Counted from the first letter of the stretch, positions 24,897-33,537 are shown. The stretch is 44,489 nucleotides of DNA from Pseudomonadota bacterium (GCA_021808525.1 JAKBBK010000019.1:1-44489), one strand, 5' to 3'. The notes: generated by a model not told the origin, from the sequence alone. Translations and numbers: made by a program.

Positions 24897-26123
24897 ATGC
24901 GACGACTCTGGGAGATTTTCGCTCAAGCGACCGCGATCGCGGCGGGCGTGCTGCTGGCCGCGCGCCTGCTGGCTCCCCAGTGGTTCACCGAACCCGCCCC
25001 GCTGGCGCCCGCGCCGCAGGGGCCTGCGCGGCCAGAGCTCGCCGTGCGCGCGCCGCGCAGCTACGCCGAAGCGGCGGCGCACGCGATGCCCGCGGTGGTC
25101 TCGGTCACCTCCGAGCGCATGCCGCGCCGGCGTCATCCCGCCTCCGCGCGACAGGGCCCGGACGCCTTGCGTCCCAGCCTGGGCCTGGGCTCGGGAGTCC
25201 TGGTCGCCCCGAGCGGCTATGTGCTGACCAATGACCACGTGATCGAAGGCGCCGAGCAGATCGAAGTGCGCCTGGCCGACGGGCGCCGGGTGCGCGCCAG
25301 CCTGGTCGGGCGAGACCCCGACACCGACCTGGCGGTGCTGCGCATCGACCTGCCGCGTCTGCCGACCCTGGACTTCGCCGACGAACGCAGGGCGCGCGTG
25401 GGCGACGTGGTGCTGGCCATCGGCTACCCCTTCGGCGTGGGCCAGACGGTGACCCAGGGCATCATCAGCGCGCTGGGCCGCAGCCGCCTGGGCATCAACA
25501 CCTTCGAGAACTTCATCCAGACCGACGCGGCGATCAACCCCGGCAATTCCGGCGGCGCGCTGGTCGACGCCCGCGGGCGCCTGCTGGGCATCAACACGGC
25601 CATCTATTCCAGTTCGGGCGGCTCGCTGGGCATCGGCTTCGCGGTGCCGGCCTCCACCGCGCGCGAGGTGCTGCGCCAGATCATCGCCTACGGACGGGTG
25701 CGCCGCGGCTGGATCGGCGTGGAGGTGCGCGGCCTGGGGGCGGCGCAGGCACGGCGCCTGGGCCTGCGCGACGGGCACGGCGTACTGGTTGCCGATGTGC
25801 TGAGGGGCGGCCCCGCGCAACATGCCGGCCTGCGCGCCGGGGACGTGTTGCTGAAGCTCGACGGTCAGGCCGTGGACGACGCCGACCAGTTGCTCGACCG
25901 CGTGTCCGCGCTGCCGCCGGGACGCACGGCCAGCCTCGAGGTGCTGCGCGCCGGCAAGCGCCGCGCGCTGCAGGTGCACGTGGGCCTGCGTCCGCTGCCG
26001 CCGCCCGGGGCGGACGACGGCCGGCCCGAGGCTCAGCTCCCGGACTCGCCCTCGGACGACGACGCCTTGGCCTCGTCCTTGGCCGCCTCTTCCCCCGAGG
26101 CCTCCTCGGGAGCCGCCGAATAG
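24897..26123 (+). CDS. Membrane-anchored trypsin-like serine protease of the HtrA/DegS-DegQ family
   Basis: A 408-residue periplasmic quality-control protease. An N-terminal segment (about residues 10-26) looks like a non-cleaved membrane anchor, as in DegS/AlgW. The S1C domain has the triad His114 (TNDHVIEG), Asp144 (DTDLAVLRI) and Ser218 (NPGNSGGALVD). One PDZ domain follows (about residues 275-370, RRGWIGVEVRGL to LEVLRAGKR). The C-terminal 40 residues are Pro/Ser/Ala/Asp-rich and lie antisense to the end of tatC (91-bp overlap). The single PDZ and the anchor favour a DegS/AlgW-type role over DegP; RseA-type partners are not in the window. Confidence 0.9.
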   Translation: MRRLWEIFAQATAIAAGVLLAARLLAPQWFTEPAPLAPAPQGPARPELAVRAPRSYAEAAAHAMPAVVSVTSERMPRRRHPASARQGPDALRPSLGLGSGVLVAPSGYVLTNDHVIEGAEQIEVRLADGRRVRASLVGRDPDTDLAVLRIDLPRLPTLDFADERRARVGDVVLAIGYPFGVGQTVTQGIISALGRSRLGINTFENFIQTDAAINPGNSGGALVDARGRLLGINTAIYSSSGGSLGIGFAVPASTAREVLRQIIAYGRVRRGWIGVEVRGLGAAQARRLGLRDGHGVLVADVLRGGPAQHAGLRAGDVLLKLDGQAVDDADQLLDRVSALPPGRTASLEVLRAGKRRALQVHVGLRPLPPPGADDGRPEAQLPDSPSDDDALASSLAASSPEASSGAAE

Positions 26124-26878
26124 GTGCCGAGGATGCGCGCGCCGATGATGCCCACTTCGTACAGCAGGATCATGGACACGGCCAACGAGCTTTGGGAGAA
26201 GATGTCGGGGGGCGTGATGATCGCCGCGATGACAAAGGCGGCCACGATGAAATACGCGCGCCAGGCCTTGAGCTGGGCGATGGTCAGCACCTGGAACCGC
26301 ACCAGCAGCATCAGCACCACCGGAACCTCGAAGGCGCTGCCGAAGGCCAGGAACAGGGTCAGCACGAAATTCAGGTAGGACTCGATGTCCGGAGCCGCGG
26401 TGATCACCTTCGGCGCCACCGCCTGGATGAAGGTGAACAGGCGGCCGAGCACGATGAAATAGGCGAAGGACACGCCCAGGTAGAACAGGATCGTGCTGAG
26501 AACCACCAGGGGCAGCACCAGCCGGCGCTCATGGGCATACAGGCCCGGCGCGACGAAGGCCCAGAGCTGGTAGAGCACCACCGGCAGCGCCACCATCAGC
26601 GCGGCCAGCATGGTGAGTTTCAGCGGCACCAGGAAGGGGGTGATGACCCCGATGGCGATCATGCTCGAGCCGTGCGGCAGGTGCGCGATCAGCGGCCGTG
26701 CGAACAGATCGAACAGGCCCGAGGGCCCGGGGTAGACCACCAGCACCGCGAACACCACGCCCACGCCGATGAGGGCGCGGATGAGGCGGTCGCGCAACTC
26801 GATCAGGTGGGAAATGAAGGGCTGTTCGCCCTGCGGATCATCGGGTTGGGACGACGGGGCTTCGCTCACCGTGCTCAC
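26033..26878 (-). CDS. tatC: TatC, twin-arginine translocase core subunit
   Basis: TatC recognises twin-arginine signal peptides. The 281-residue protein has six predicted membrane helices and the conserved N-terminal cytoplasmic stretch (FISHLIELRDRLIRAL) and first loop (PLKLTMLAALMVALPVVLYQLWAFVAPGLYAHERR). The helix-4 region has the conserved FGSAFEVPVV with its Glu. The last ~30 residues (a Glu/Ser/Ala-rich tail after GARILGTYS) extend past the usual end and overlap the HtrA-like gene on the other strand. It lies 44 bp after tatB. Confidence 0.96.
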   Translation of the reverse strand: MSTVSEAPSSQPDDPQGEQPFISHLIELRDRLIRALIGVGVVFAVLVVYPGPSGLFDLFARPLIAHLPHGSSMIAIGVITPFLVPLKLTMLAALMVALPVVLYQLWAFVAPGLYAHERRLVLPLVVLSTILFYLGVSFAYFIVLGRLFTFIQAVAPKVITAAPDIESYLNFVLTLFLAFGSAFEVPVVLMLLVRFQVLTIAQLKAWRAYFIVAAFVIAAIITPPDIFSQSSLAVSMILLYEVGIIGARILGTYSAAPEEASGEEAAKDEAKASSSEGESGS

Positions 26879-26922
26879 TCGGGGCTCAATGGGGGCTCAG
26901 GGGGCTGGAGGGAACGCGGGAA

Positions 26923-27426
26923 TCAGGCGCGCGTGCGCACCCGGTAGCGCGCCATGCGCGCGGCGCCCGACAGGGCGTGTCCACGCAGGCGGGAATGTCG
27001 ACGATACCACAGCGGCACCGAGCCTCCGCCCGAGCGCTTCAGGCGCTTGGCGCGCCCCGGCTCGGCCAGGTAGGGGCCGAGCGGCTCGCCGCTCGCGTCC
27101 TTGCCGGCGTCGGCGGAGCCCATGCCCGGCAGGCCCGCGGTGGCCTCCTTCCAGGCGCTGTCGAATTCGTCGCGCACGTCGCCGAGGTTCTTCGACACCG
27201 ACTCCTGGATGTCGCGCACCGAGGACTCGACCGCCGACTTCATGCCGCGCAGTTCCTCGAGCTCGATCTGCCGGTTGACCTCGGACTTGACCTCGGCCAT
27301 GTAGCGCTGCGCGCGGCCCATGAGGTTGCCCACCGTGCGGGCCACGCGCGGCAGCTTCTCGGGGCCGAGCACGATCAGCGCGACCACGCCGATCACGCCC
27401 AGTTCGGAAATTCCGATGTCGAACAT
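26923..27426 (-). CDS. tatB: TatB, twin-arginine translocase subunit
   Basis: The 167-residue protein begins with the TatB hallmark MFDIGISELGVIGVVALIVLGPEKLP: a short membrane helix and hinge with the conserved Glu and Pro. An amphipathic helix (RVARTVGNLMGRAQRYMAEVKSEVNRQ) and a long charged helical region follow. The last 40 residues are very basic (RLKRSGGGSVPLWYRRHSRLRGHA) and unlike the usual acidic or Pro-rich tail. It lies 62 bp after tatA and 44 bp before tatC. Confidence 0.95.
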   Translation of the reverse strand: MFDIGISELGVIGVVALIVLGPEKLPRVARTVGNLMGRAQRYMAEVKSEVNRQIELEELRGMKSAVESSVRDIQESVSKNLGDVRDEFDSAWKEATAGLPGMGSADAGKDASGEPLGPYLAEPGRAKRLKRSGGGSVPLWYRRHSRLRGHALSGAARMARYRVRTRA

Positions 27427-27488
27427 GGCTCAATGAAGACGCCGCGGCCGGCCGCTCGGGCCGGCGCGCCGGGCCTGCATCGCGGGGC

Positions 27489-27734
27489 TCAGGACTTTTC
27501 CTTCGCCTCGACGTCGATCGCGTCCTTGCGGGCGGCGGCCTCGGGGGCCTGCGCCGCGATCTGCTTGTCGACCGGCGCGGCGGGGGTCGTGCCCTCGCCA
27601 TCGCGCATGCCTTCCTTGAAGCCCTTGACCGCCGATCCGAGGTCGGTGCCGATGTTCTTCAGCTTCTTCGTGCCGAAGACCATCATCACGATGACCAGGA
27701 CGATCAGCCAATGCCAAATGCTCAGTGAACCCAT
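27489..27734 (-). CDS. tatA: TatA, pore-forming twin-arginine translocase subunit
   Basis: The 81-residue protein has the N-terminal membrane helix ([17 protein letters not shown]), the hinge Phe-Gly and an amphipathic helix ([22 protein letters not shown]), then a disordered acidic tail. A strong Shine-Dalgarno, AGGAGG (complement of 27741-27746), lies 6 nt before the ATG, consistent with TatA being needed in excess over TatB and TatC. It opens tatABC, 152 bp after hisE; a TAAAAT -10-like sequence lies in that gap, without a clear -35. Confidence 0.96.
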   Translation of the reverse strand: MGSLSIWHWLIVLVIVMMVFGTKKLKNIGTDLGSAVKGFKEGMRDGEGTTPAAPVDKQIAAQAPEAAARKDAIDVEAKEKS

Positions 27735-27886
27735 GATGAACCTCCTGCGCGCATTCCGGGCGAAAGCGCGCTTGCACGGGCGGGGACCGCCCAGGATGTG
27801 AACAGACCGCTCATTTTAGCGGGCAGCGGACGATCCGGCCTCGACATGCGACATTGCGTTGGTAACAAGCTTGCACCAGCGCACGA

Positions 27887-28246
27887 TCAGCGCGTGCCGG
27901 CGGGGGGCGCGCCGGAGCCGCGGGAGGCGAATTCCTGCAAGCCCGAAACCCCTTCGCGCCGCGCCAGTTCAGCCAGCACCTCGCGCGGGGGGATGCCGTG
28001 CGCACCCAGCGCCACCAGCACGTGGAACCACAGGTCGGCCGCCTCGTAGACCATCTGGGCGCGCTCGCCCCCCTTGGCCGCGAGCACGAACTCGGTGGCT
28101 TCCTCCCCCACTTTCTTGAGCATCGCGTCCTCGCCCTTGGCGTACAGGCGCGCGACGTAGGATGTTTCGGGATCGGCCTGGCGACGCGCCAGGATCAGCT
28201 CCCCGAGTCGCTCCAGCAGGTCGCCGGAATCGGCGGCTTGGGTCAT
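27887..28246 (-). CDS. hisE: HisE, phosphoribosyl-ATP pyrophosphatase
   Basis: HisE hydrolyses PR-ATP to PR-AMP in the second step of histidine synthesis. The 119-residue protein has the MazG-like helical motif ([29 protein letters not shown]) with the metal-binding acidic residues, and the segment [20 protein letters not shown]. Its ATG overlaps the hisI stop by 4 bp (ATGA), so the two are translationally coupled although encoded as separate proteins. It is the last his gene before tatABC. Confidence 0.96.
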   Translation of the reverse strand: MTQAADSGDLLERLGELILARRQADPETSYVARLYAKGEDAMLKKVGEEATEFVLAAKGGERAQMVYEAADLWFHVLVALGAHGIPPREVLAELARREGVSGLQEFASRGSGAPPAGTR

Positions 28247-28641
28247 CGGTAAATGTCCTCGGGGTCCTTCAGCACCGGGGCCACGCTGGCCCAGGCGCCG
28301 CCTTGCAATTCGCGATAGAAACAAGAGTGGCGCCCGGTGTGGCAGGCGATGGGCGGCTCGTGGCCGAGCTGGCGCACGCTGAGCAGCAGCACGTCGCCGT
28401 CGCAGTCCAGGCGGATGGATTCGACCTTCTGCACATGGCCGGATTCCTCGCCCTTGTGCCACAGGCGCTTGCGCGAACGAGACCAGAACACCGCCTCGCC
28501 GAGCTCGCGCGTGCGAGCCAGCGCCTCGCGGTTCATCCACGCCACCATCAGCACGTCGCCGCTGCCGGCTTCCTGCACCACGGCGGTCACCAGGCCCTGC
28601 GCATCCCAGCGCACCGCGTCCAGCCAGTCCATGTCACTCAT
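28243..28641 (-). CDS. hisI: HisI, phosphoribosyl-AMP cyclohydrolase
   Basis: HisI opens the adenine ring of PR-AMP in step three of histidine synthesis. The 132-residue protein starts [18 protein letters not shown]. It shows [42 protein letters not shown], the Asp-rich metal site [11 protein letters not shown] and the Zn-binding [10 protein letters not shown]. The frame is open for 34 more codons upstream, but those run into repeat DNA and are not conserved. It is separated from hisF by the 843-bp repeat-bearing gap, unlike the rest of the his operon. Confidence 0.96.
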   Translation of the reverse strand: MSDMDWLDAVRWDAQGLVTAVVQEAGSGDVLMVAWMNREALARTRELGEAVFWSRSRKRLWHKGEESGHVQKVESIRLDCDGDVLLLSVRQLGHEPPIACHTGRHSCFYRELQGGAWASVAPVLKDPEDIYR

Positions 28642-28652
28642 GCCCGAAGTGT

Positions 28653-28662
28653 AGTCAACCCC
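28653..28662. repeat. Left flanking 10-bp direct repeat (possible target-site duplication)
   Basis: AGTCAACCCC here is repeated exactly at 29474-29483. The two copies bracket the repeat island, 11 bp upstream of the hisI start codon on one side and 1 bp from the hisF stop codon on the other. The bracketing position suggests a target-site duplication; chance is not excluded for ten bases. Confidence 0.45.
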
Positions 28663-28720
28663 GCCAACCGCCGCCCAACGCCGAGACCGCGCCCGCCTGA
28701 AAGTCTCCCTTCCACGCACC

Positions 28721-28824
28721 ACGCCCCAATGCCAAGAGCACACCCGCCGCAGGGCCGCCCCAAGGCGGGGTGCGTCCCCCTCGGGGGGACGGAGCGGGGG
28801 TCGCCCCCCGCGACGAAGGGGGCA
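28721..28824. repeat. 104-bp direct repeat, copy A
   Basis: Identical base for base to 29371-29474, offset 650 bp. Similarity extends leftwards with a few changes to 28694 (against 29344), where it becomes a unit of the 51-bp repeat. The copy contains GC-rich small palindromes (CCGCCCCAAGGCGG, CCCCCTCGGGGGG, CGGGGGTCGCCCCCCG) able to form several hairpins. Confidence 0.9.
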
Positions 28825-28839
28825 CCACCCCCCCCCGCA

Positions 28840-28871
28840 CGAGCCGCGGCTGCGGCGCGCGGGCGGGCGGC
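28840..28871. repeat. Inverted repeat, left arm
   Basis: These 32 bp match the reverse complement of 29045-29076 at 30 of 32 positions. Beyond an indel the similarity continues inward through CGGGGTGG (near 28874), so the arms reach about 45 bp, enclosing a loop of about 170 bp. The loop includes a stretch containing CTGCGCTCAGACAGCTGCCGC. Confidence 0.8.
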
Positions 28872-29044
28872 GACGGGGTGGTCGGCCCCTGCGGGCCCGA
28901 CTGCGCTTGCGCTGCTCGGGAGGCAGGCGTGCGGCAGAACTCGCTACGCGCTATCGCGCTGCGCTCAGACAGCTGCCGCAAGCATGATGGTGGAAGCGCG
29001 CTGCGCGCGCCGCCTGCCCCCCTGCGCTGCTCGCCACCCCGAAC

Positions 29045-29076
29045 GCCGCCCGCCCGCGCGCCGCAGCCCCGACTCG
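29045..29076. repeat. Inverted repeat, right arm
   Basis: Partner of the arm at 28840-28871 (30 of 32 positions). It could form a very stable long stem in RNA transcribed from the his operon, or mark the ends of a small inserted unit within the island. Confidence 0.8.
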
Positions 29077-29190
29077 CACCACCAGCATGGCGCCCGACCG
29101 CAAGCCGGCACCCGCGCCGAGCCCGCATCAAGGATCAGCTTGCGAACCGCCCGAGAATGGATTCAGGCCGCCACAGGCGGCTCTCCACCC

Positions 29191-29394
29191 CGCCTGAAAG
29201 CCCCTCTTCCGCGCGCAACGCCCCAATGCCAAGACCACGCCCGCCTGAAAGCCCCCCTTCACCGCGCAACGCCTCAACGCCAAGACCACGCCCGCCTGAA
29301 AGCCCCCCTTCACCGCGCAACGCCCCAACGCCAAGACCACGCCCGCCTGAAAGCCCCCCTTCACCGCACGACGCCCCAATGCCAAGAGCACACC
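29191..29394. repeat. 51-bp tandem repeat array, four units
   Basis: Units start at 29191, 29242, 29293 and 29344, each beginning CGCCTGAAAG and spaced exactly 51 bp. A fifth unit lies at 28694 and a degenerate partial unit just before it. Because 51 is a multiple of three, frames stay open through the array; on the minus strand this gives a 17-residue periodic peptide (LALGRCAVKGGFQAG-like). There are no unique spacers, so this is not a CRISPR array. Confidence 0.9.
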
Positions 29395-29474
29395 CGCCGC
29401 AGGGCCGCCCCAAGGCGGGGTGCGTCCCCCTCGGGGGGACGGAGCGGGGGTCGCCCCCCGCGACGAAGGGGGCA
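29371..29474. repeat. 104-bp direct repeat, copy B
   Basis: Exact copy of 28721-28824. It follows the fourth 51-bp unit and ends 11 bp from the hisF stop. Recombination between copies A and B would delete 650 bp and leave one copy. Confidence 0.9.
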
Positions 29475-29484
29475 GTCAACCCCC

Positions 29485-30264
29485 TCAATCCGTCAAGCGC
29501 ATCGGGATGCCGCGGTCGGCCATGTAGTGCTTGGCCTCGCTGACGGTATGCTGGCCGTAGTGGAAGATGCTGGCGGCCAGCACGGCGTCGGCATGGCCGA
29601 GCTGGATGCCGTCGGCCAGATCCTGCAGCCCGCCAACCCCGCCCGAGGCGATCACCGGCACCGGCACGGCGTCGGCCACCGCGCGCGTGAGCTCGAGGTC
29701 GAAGCCCGACTTGGTGCCGTCGCGATCCATGCTGGTCAGCAGGATCTCCCCCGCGCCGGCCTCGGCCATGCTGCGCGCCCATTGCACGGCGTCCAGCCCC
29801 GTGGCCCGGCGGCCGCCGTGGGTATAGACCTCCCAGCCCCCCGGCCCTTCCTGGCTCGCCTCGCGGCGGCGCGCGTCGATGGCCACGACGATGCATTGCG
29901 CGCCATAGCGCTGCGAGGCGCGCCGGATCAGATCCGGCTCGGCCACCGCGGCCGAGTTGAAACTGACCTTGTCGGCCCCGGCGTTGAGCAGGCGACGCAC
30001 GTCCTCGACGCTGCGCACGCCCCCGCCCACGGTCAGGGGAATGAACACCTGCGAGGCCACCGCCTCGATCATGTGCAGCAGCAGGTCGCGTCCGTCGCTG
30101 GTGGCGGTGATGTCGAGGAAGGTCAGCTCGTCGGCGCCCTGCTCGTCGTAGCGCGCGGCGATGTCCACCGGGTCTCCGGCGTCGCGCAGGCCCACGAAAT
30201 TGACCCCCTTGACCACGCGGCCGCCGGTCACGTCCAGGCAGGGGATGATGCGCTTGGAAAGCAT
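29485..30264 (-). CDS. hisF: HisF, imidazole glycerol phosphate synthase cyclase subunit
   Basis: HisF uses ammonia from HisH to convert PRFAR to imidazole glycerol phosphate and AICAR. The 259-residue TIM barrel has the N-terminal catalytic Asp motif [20 protein letters not shown], the phosphate-binding VGGGVRS, the second catalytic Asp in [15 protein letters not shown] and [12 protein letters not shown]. It lies 11 bp after hisA. The repeat island begins right after its stop, so hisI and hisE expression depends on reading through the island or on a separate promoter. Confidence 0.97.
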   Translation of the reverse strand: MLSKRIIPCLDVTGGRVVKGVNFVGLRDAGDPVDIAARYDEQGADELTFLDITATSDGRDLLLHMIEAVASQVFIPLTVGGGVRSVEDVRRLLNAGADKVSFNSAAVAEPDLIRRASQRYGAQCIVVAIDARRREASQEGPGGWEVYTHGGRRATGLDAVQWARSMAEAGAGEILLTSMDRDGTKSGFDLELTRAVADAVPVPVIASGGVGGLQDLADGIQLGHADAVLAASIFHYGQHTVSEAKHYMADRGIPMRLTD

Positions 30265-30275
30265 GACGCCGCGGC

Positions 30276-31031
30276 TCAGGTCTTGCCGGACGCGGCCTCG
30301 GCCTCGCCCACCCGCCGCAGCGCGGCGCCGAAGTCCAGCGCGCCGGTGTAGATGGCGCGCCCGCAGATCACGCCTTCGACGCCGCTGGGCTCGGCCTGCA
30401 GCAGGCGATCGATGTCGGTCATCGAGGCCAGGCCGCCGGAGGCGATGACGGGGATGCTCAGGGCCTCGGCCAGGCGCACCGTGGCCTCGATGTTCAGGCC
30501 GGTGAGCATGCCGTCGCGCCCGATGTCGGTGTAGATCACGGCCTCGACGCCATATTCCTCGAACTTGCGCGCCAGATCGACCACCTCGTGGCCGGTGAGC
30601 TTGCTCCAGCCGTCGGTGGCGACCTTGCCGTCGCGGGCGTCCAGGCCCACGATGATGTGCCCGCCGAAGGCGCTGCAGGCTTCCTTCAGGAAACCCGGGT
30701 TCTTCACCGCGGCGGTGCCGATGATCACGTAGCTCAGGCCATCGTCCAGGTAGCGTTCGATGGTCTCGAGGTCACGGATGCCGCCGCCCAGTTGCACCGG
30801 GATGTCGTCACCCACGGCGCGCAGGATGGCGCGGATGGCCGGTTCGTTCTCCGGGCGCCCGGCGAAGGCGCCGTTGAGATCGACCAGGTGCAACCTGCGC
30901 GCACCCTGCTCCACCCAGTGCATGGCCATCGCCGCCGGGTCGTTGGAGAACACGGTCGCGGCCTGCATCTCGCCCTGTTCGAGGCGTACGCACTGGCCGT
31001 TTTTCAGATCGATCGCGGGGATCAGCAGCAT
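30276..31031 (-). CDS. hisA: HisA, ProFAR isomerase
   Basis: HisA opens the ribose ring of ProFAR by an Amadori rearrangement. The 251-residue barrel starts [21 protein letters not shown] with the catalytic Asp, and has [37 protein letters not shown] with the second catalytic Asp, and IASGGLASM. An upstream in-frame ATG (31091) would add a non-conserved Pro/Ser-rich stretch. It lies 66 bp after hisH. Confidence 0.97.
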   Translation of the reverse strand: MLLIPAIDLKNGQCVRLEQGEMQAATVFSNDPAAMAMHWVEQGARRLHLVDLNGAFAGRPENEPAIRAILRAVGDDIPVQLGGGIRDLETIERYLDDGLSYVIIGTAAVKNPGFLKEACSAFGGHIIVGLDARDGKVATDGWSKLTGHEVVDLARKFEEYGVEAVIYTDIGRDGMLTGLNIEATVRLAEALSIPVIASGGLASMTDIDRLLQAEPSGVEGVICGRAIYTGALDFGAALRRVGEAEAASGKT

Positions 31032-31097
31032 GGGCTGGGAGGCGAAGGGGAACGATGGGAGGAACGAGGGCGGCGAGCGCCGCGGGGGCATGCGCCC

Positions 31098-31757
31098 TCA
31101 GGGCTTCCAGGACAGGAAATTGCGATACAGCCGGAGTCCGGCCGCGGCGCTCTTTTCCGGGTGGAACTGGGTCGCGAAAATGGTACCCCGTGCGATGGCG
31201 CTTGCAAATCGCAGGCCATATTCGGTCTGGCCGGCGATGTTGCGCGGGTCGGACGGATCCGCGTAGAAACTATGCACGAAATAAAAGGCGCTCTGGTCCG
31301 CGATGCCGTCCCACAGGGGGTGCACGCTGCCATCGTGCGCGACCTGCTGCACCTGGTTCCAGCCCATGTGGGGCACCTTGTAGCGACTGCCGTCGGCCTG
31401 CACCCCCTGGCCGAGCTCGAAACGCCGTACGGTCCCACCGAACAGGCCCAGGCCGTCCGTGGGTCCTTCCTCGCTGCGTTCGAGCAGCATCTGCATGCCC
31501 ACGCACACGCCGAACAGAGGCTTGCCGGTCTGCACGGCGCCCAGCACCGCCTGTTGCAGCCCGGACTCGCGCAGCTCGCGCATGCAGTCGGGCATCGCGC
31601 CCTGCCCAGGCAGCACGATGCGCTCGGCCTGCTCGATCTGGCGTGCCTCGGAGCTGACCACGACCTGCCAGGGCAGGCCCTTGGCCACGTGCTGCACGGC
31701 CTGCGACACCGAGCGCAGGTTGCCCATGCCGTAATCGACGATGGCGATGGTTTTCAT
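31098..31757 (-). CDS. hisH: HisH, imidazole glycerol phosphate synthase glutaminase subunit
   Basis: A class I glutamine amidotransferase that supplies ammonia to HisF. The 219-residue protein begins [16 protein letters not shown] and has the oxyanion segment [10 protein letters not shown], the nucleophile Cys in [11 protein letters not shown], and the His/Glu pair in ATQFHPEKS. It lies 46 bp after hisB. Confidence 0.97.
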   Translation of the reverse strand: MKTIAIVDYGMGNLRSVSQAVQHVAKGLPWQVVVSSEARQIEQAERIVLPGQGAMPDCMRELRESGLQQAVLGAVQTGKPLFGVCVGMQMLLERSEEGPTDGLGLFGGTVRRFELGQGVQADGSRYKVPHMGWNQVQQVAHDGSVHPLWDGIADQSAFYFVHSFYADPSDPRNIAGQTEYGLRFASAIARGTIFATQFHPEKSAAAGLRLYRNFLSWKP

Positions 31758-31803
31758 GGGCGAGAATGCGCGCGGCGCGCCGCGATCGCGGCGCGCGGGA
31801 AGA

Positions 31804-32391
31804 TCACAGCGAACCCTTGGTGGACGGGATCTGCCGACCCAGCCGGGGATCGGGCTCGGCGGCCTGGCGCAAGGCGCGCCCGAAGGCCTTGAACACGGTC
31901 TCGCACTGGTGGTGCGCGTTGTCGCCCCGCAGGTTGTCCACGTGCACGGTGATGAAGGCGTGGTTGACCAGCCCCTGGAAGAATTCGTGCGCCAGCTCGA
32001 CGTCGAAGGCTCCGATGCTCGAGCGCGTGAACGGCACCTGCCAGATCAGGCCGGGGCGCCCGGAGAAATCGATCACCACCCGCGACAGCGCCTCGTCCAG
32101 CGGCACGTAGGCATGACCGAAGCGGCGGATGCCCGCCTTGTCGCCCACGGCCTTCGCCAGGGCCTGGCCGACGGTGATGCCCACGTCCTCCACCGTATGG
32201 TGGCCGTCGATGTGCAGGTCGCCGGCGGCATGCACCTTCAGGTCGATCGCGCCGTGACGGGCGATCTGGTCGAGCATGTGATCGAAGAAACCGATGCCGG
32301 TGTGCAGGTCCGAACGGCCGGTGCCGTCCAGGTCGAGCTCGACCTCGATGCGGGTCTCGGCGGTCTGACGCAGGATCTGTGCGGTGCGCAT
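31804..32391 (-). CDS. hisB: HisB, imidazoleglycerol-phosphate dehydratase
   Basis: The 195-residue monofunctional Mn-dependent dehydratase, without the phosphatase domain fused in enterobacteria. Metal-binding motifs are [25 protein letters not shown], the internal repeat [21 protein letters not shown], and the C-terminal PSTKGSL. The start [19 protein letters not shown] fits the family; an ATG seven codons upstream adds nothing conserved. It lies 10 bp after hisC. A separate histidinol phosphatase must be encoded elsewhere. Confidence 0.97.
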   Translation of the reverse strand: MRTAQILRQTAETRIEVELDLDGTGRSDLHTGIGFFDHMLDQIARHGAIDLKVHAAGDLHIDGHHTVEDVGITVGQALAKAVGDKAGIRRFGHAYVPLDEALSRVVIDFSGRPGLIWQVPFTRSSIGAFDVELAHEFFQGLVNHAFITVHVDNLRGDNAHHQCETVFKAFGRALRQAAEPDPRLGRQIPSTKGSL

Positions 32392-32401
32392 GATGCCCCG
32401 A

Positions 32402-33493
32402 TTATTCACCAAGCGCGGAAGGTCCGGCCTGCACGATGCCGCGCAGCGCGTTCACCAGCGCTTCGCACTGCGCTTCGGTGCCGATGCTGATGCGCAGGAA
32501 CTGCGCGATTCGTTCCGGGCGCCGGAAGTGGCGCACCAGGATGCGCTGTTCGCGCAATTGCACGGCGAGCTCGGCCGCATCGTGCCGCGTGTGGCGTGCG
32601 AACACGAAATTGGCCGCGGAGGGCAGCACCTCGAAGCCCAGCTCGCGCAGATGCCCCGAAAGCAGCTCGCGGCTGGCGACGATGCGCGAGCGGGTATGGG
32701 CGAACCAGGTGTCGTCGTGCATCGCCGCGACGGCGCCGGCCAGGGCCAGGCGGTCCAGCGGGTAGGAATTGAAACTGTCCTTCACGCGTACCAGCCCCTC
32801 GATCAGCTCGGCCTGGCCCAGCGCGTAGCCCACCCGCAGCCCGGCCAGCGCGCGCGCCTTGGACAGCGTGCGCACCACCAGCAACTGGGGATGGCGATCG
32901 ATGAGTTCGGCCGCGCTCTGCGCCCCGAAGTCCACGTAGGCCTCGTCGATCAGCACCGCCGAATCGGGGTTGCCCTGCAACAGGCTCTCGATGTCCTGCA
33001 AGGGCAGCGCGATGCCGGTGGGGGCGTTCGGATTGGCCAGCACGATGCCGCCGTTGGGGCCGGCCTCCAGGTAGTCACCGACCCGCAGGCGCAACTGCTC
33101 GTCCAGCGGCACGCTGCGGGTGCGGATGCCATAGAGCTGCGCGTACACGGGGTAGAAGCTGTAGCTGATGTCGGGCATCAGCAGCGGCAGCTCCTGGCGG
33201 AACAGGGCCATGAAGGCGTGGGCCAGCACCTCGTCGGAACCGTTGCCGACGAACACCTGCTCGGGCTGCAGGCCATGGTGCGCGGCGATGGCCTCGCGCA
33301 GCTGCGTGGCCTCGGGGTCGGGGTACAGGCGCAGCTCCTCGCCGGCGGCGTCGCGTATGGCCTGCAGCACCCGCAGGCTGGGCGCGTAGGGGCACTCGTT
33401 GGTGTTGAGCTTGATCAGCCCGGCGATGCGCGGCTGCTCGCCCGGCACGTAGGGCGTGAGGCCGTGCACGGCCTGGCTCCAGAAACGGCTCAT
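32402..33493 (-). CDS. hisC: HisC, histidinol-phosphate aminotransferase
   Basis: A PLP-dependent class II aminotransferase converting imidazole acetol phosphate to histidinol phosphate. The 363-residue product has [13 protein letters not shown], the cofactor-binding [15 protein letters not shown], the ANPNAPTGI loop, [11 protein letters not shown] and the PLP lysine in [19 protein letters not shown]. The start is [21 protein letters not shown] at 33493. The frame remains open a long way upstream, but that part is antisense-type noise over hisD. It is 44 bp after hisD. Confidence 0.97.
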   Translation of the reverse strand: MSRFWSQAVHGLTPYVPGEQPRIAGLIKLNTNECPYAPSLRVLQAIRDAAGEELRLYPDPEATQLREAIAAHHGLQPEQVFVGNGSDEVLAHAFMALFRQELPLLMPDISYSFYPVYAQLYGIRTRSVPLDEQLRLRVGDYLEAGPNGGIVLANPNAPTGIALPLQDIESLLQGNPDSAVLIDEAYVDFGAQSAAELIDRHPQLLVVRTLSKARALAGLRVGYALGQAELIEGLVRVKDSFNSYPLDRLALAGAVAAMHDDTWFAHTRSRIVASRELLSGHLRELGFEVLPSAANFVFARHTRHDAAELAVQLREQRILVRHFRRPERIAQFLRISIGTEAQCEALVNALRGIVQAGPSALGE

Positions 33494-33537
33494 CGGAATT
33501 ATGCGCAAAGGACCATCGGTGGGCGGATCGCCTGGGA

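Larger units (their letters stand above)
28642..29484. repeat. Repeat island interrupting the his operon between hisF and hisI
   Basis: A gap of 843 bp in an operon whose other spacings are 10-66 bp. It contains two long exact direct repeats, a 51-bp tandem array, a long inverted repeat and many small GC hairpins (for example CCCCCTCGGGGGG). Overall composition and the GC-hairpin blocks recall dispersed intergenic repeats that I remember from Burkholderiales genomes; this needs a search. Frames through it (such as 28655-29131 minus) are compositionally odd and I do not call them genes. The island body, 28663-29473, lies between two copies of AGTCAACCCC. Confidence 0.85.

Noticed and set aside
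27778..27792. GGGCGG-GGA-CCGCCC hairpin between hisE and tatA as a terminator
   Set aside because: No T run follows on the minus strand, and the stem is short; it may be chance in GC-rich DNA.
28655..29131. 158-codon frame in the hisF-hisI gap as a gene
   Set aside because: It spans the inverted repeat and the direct repeat, its two similar segments are simply the two repeat arms translated, and no family is recognised.
29191..29394. Regular 51-bp repeats as a CRISPR array
   Set aside because: The repeats are contiguous with no unique spacers, the whole unit is repeated, and no cas genes are present.
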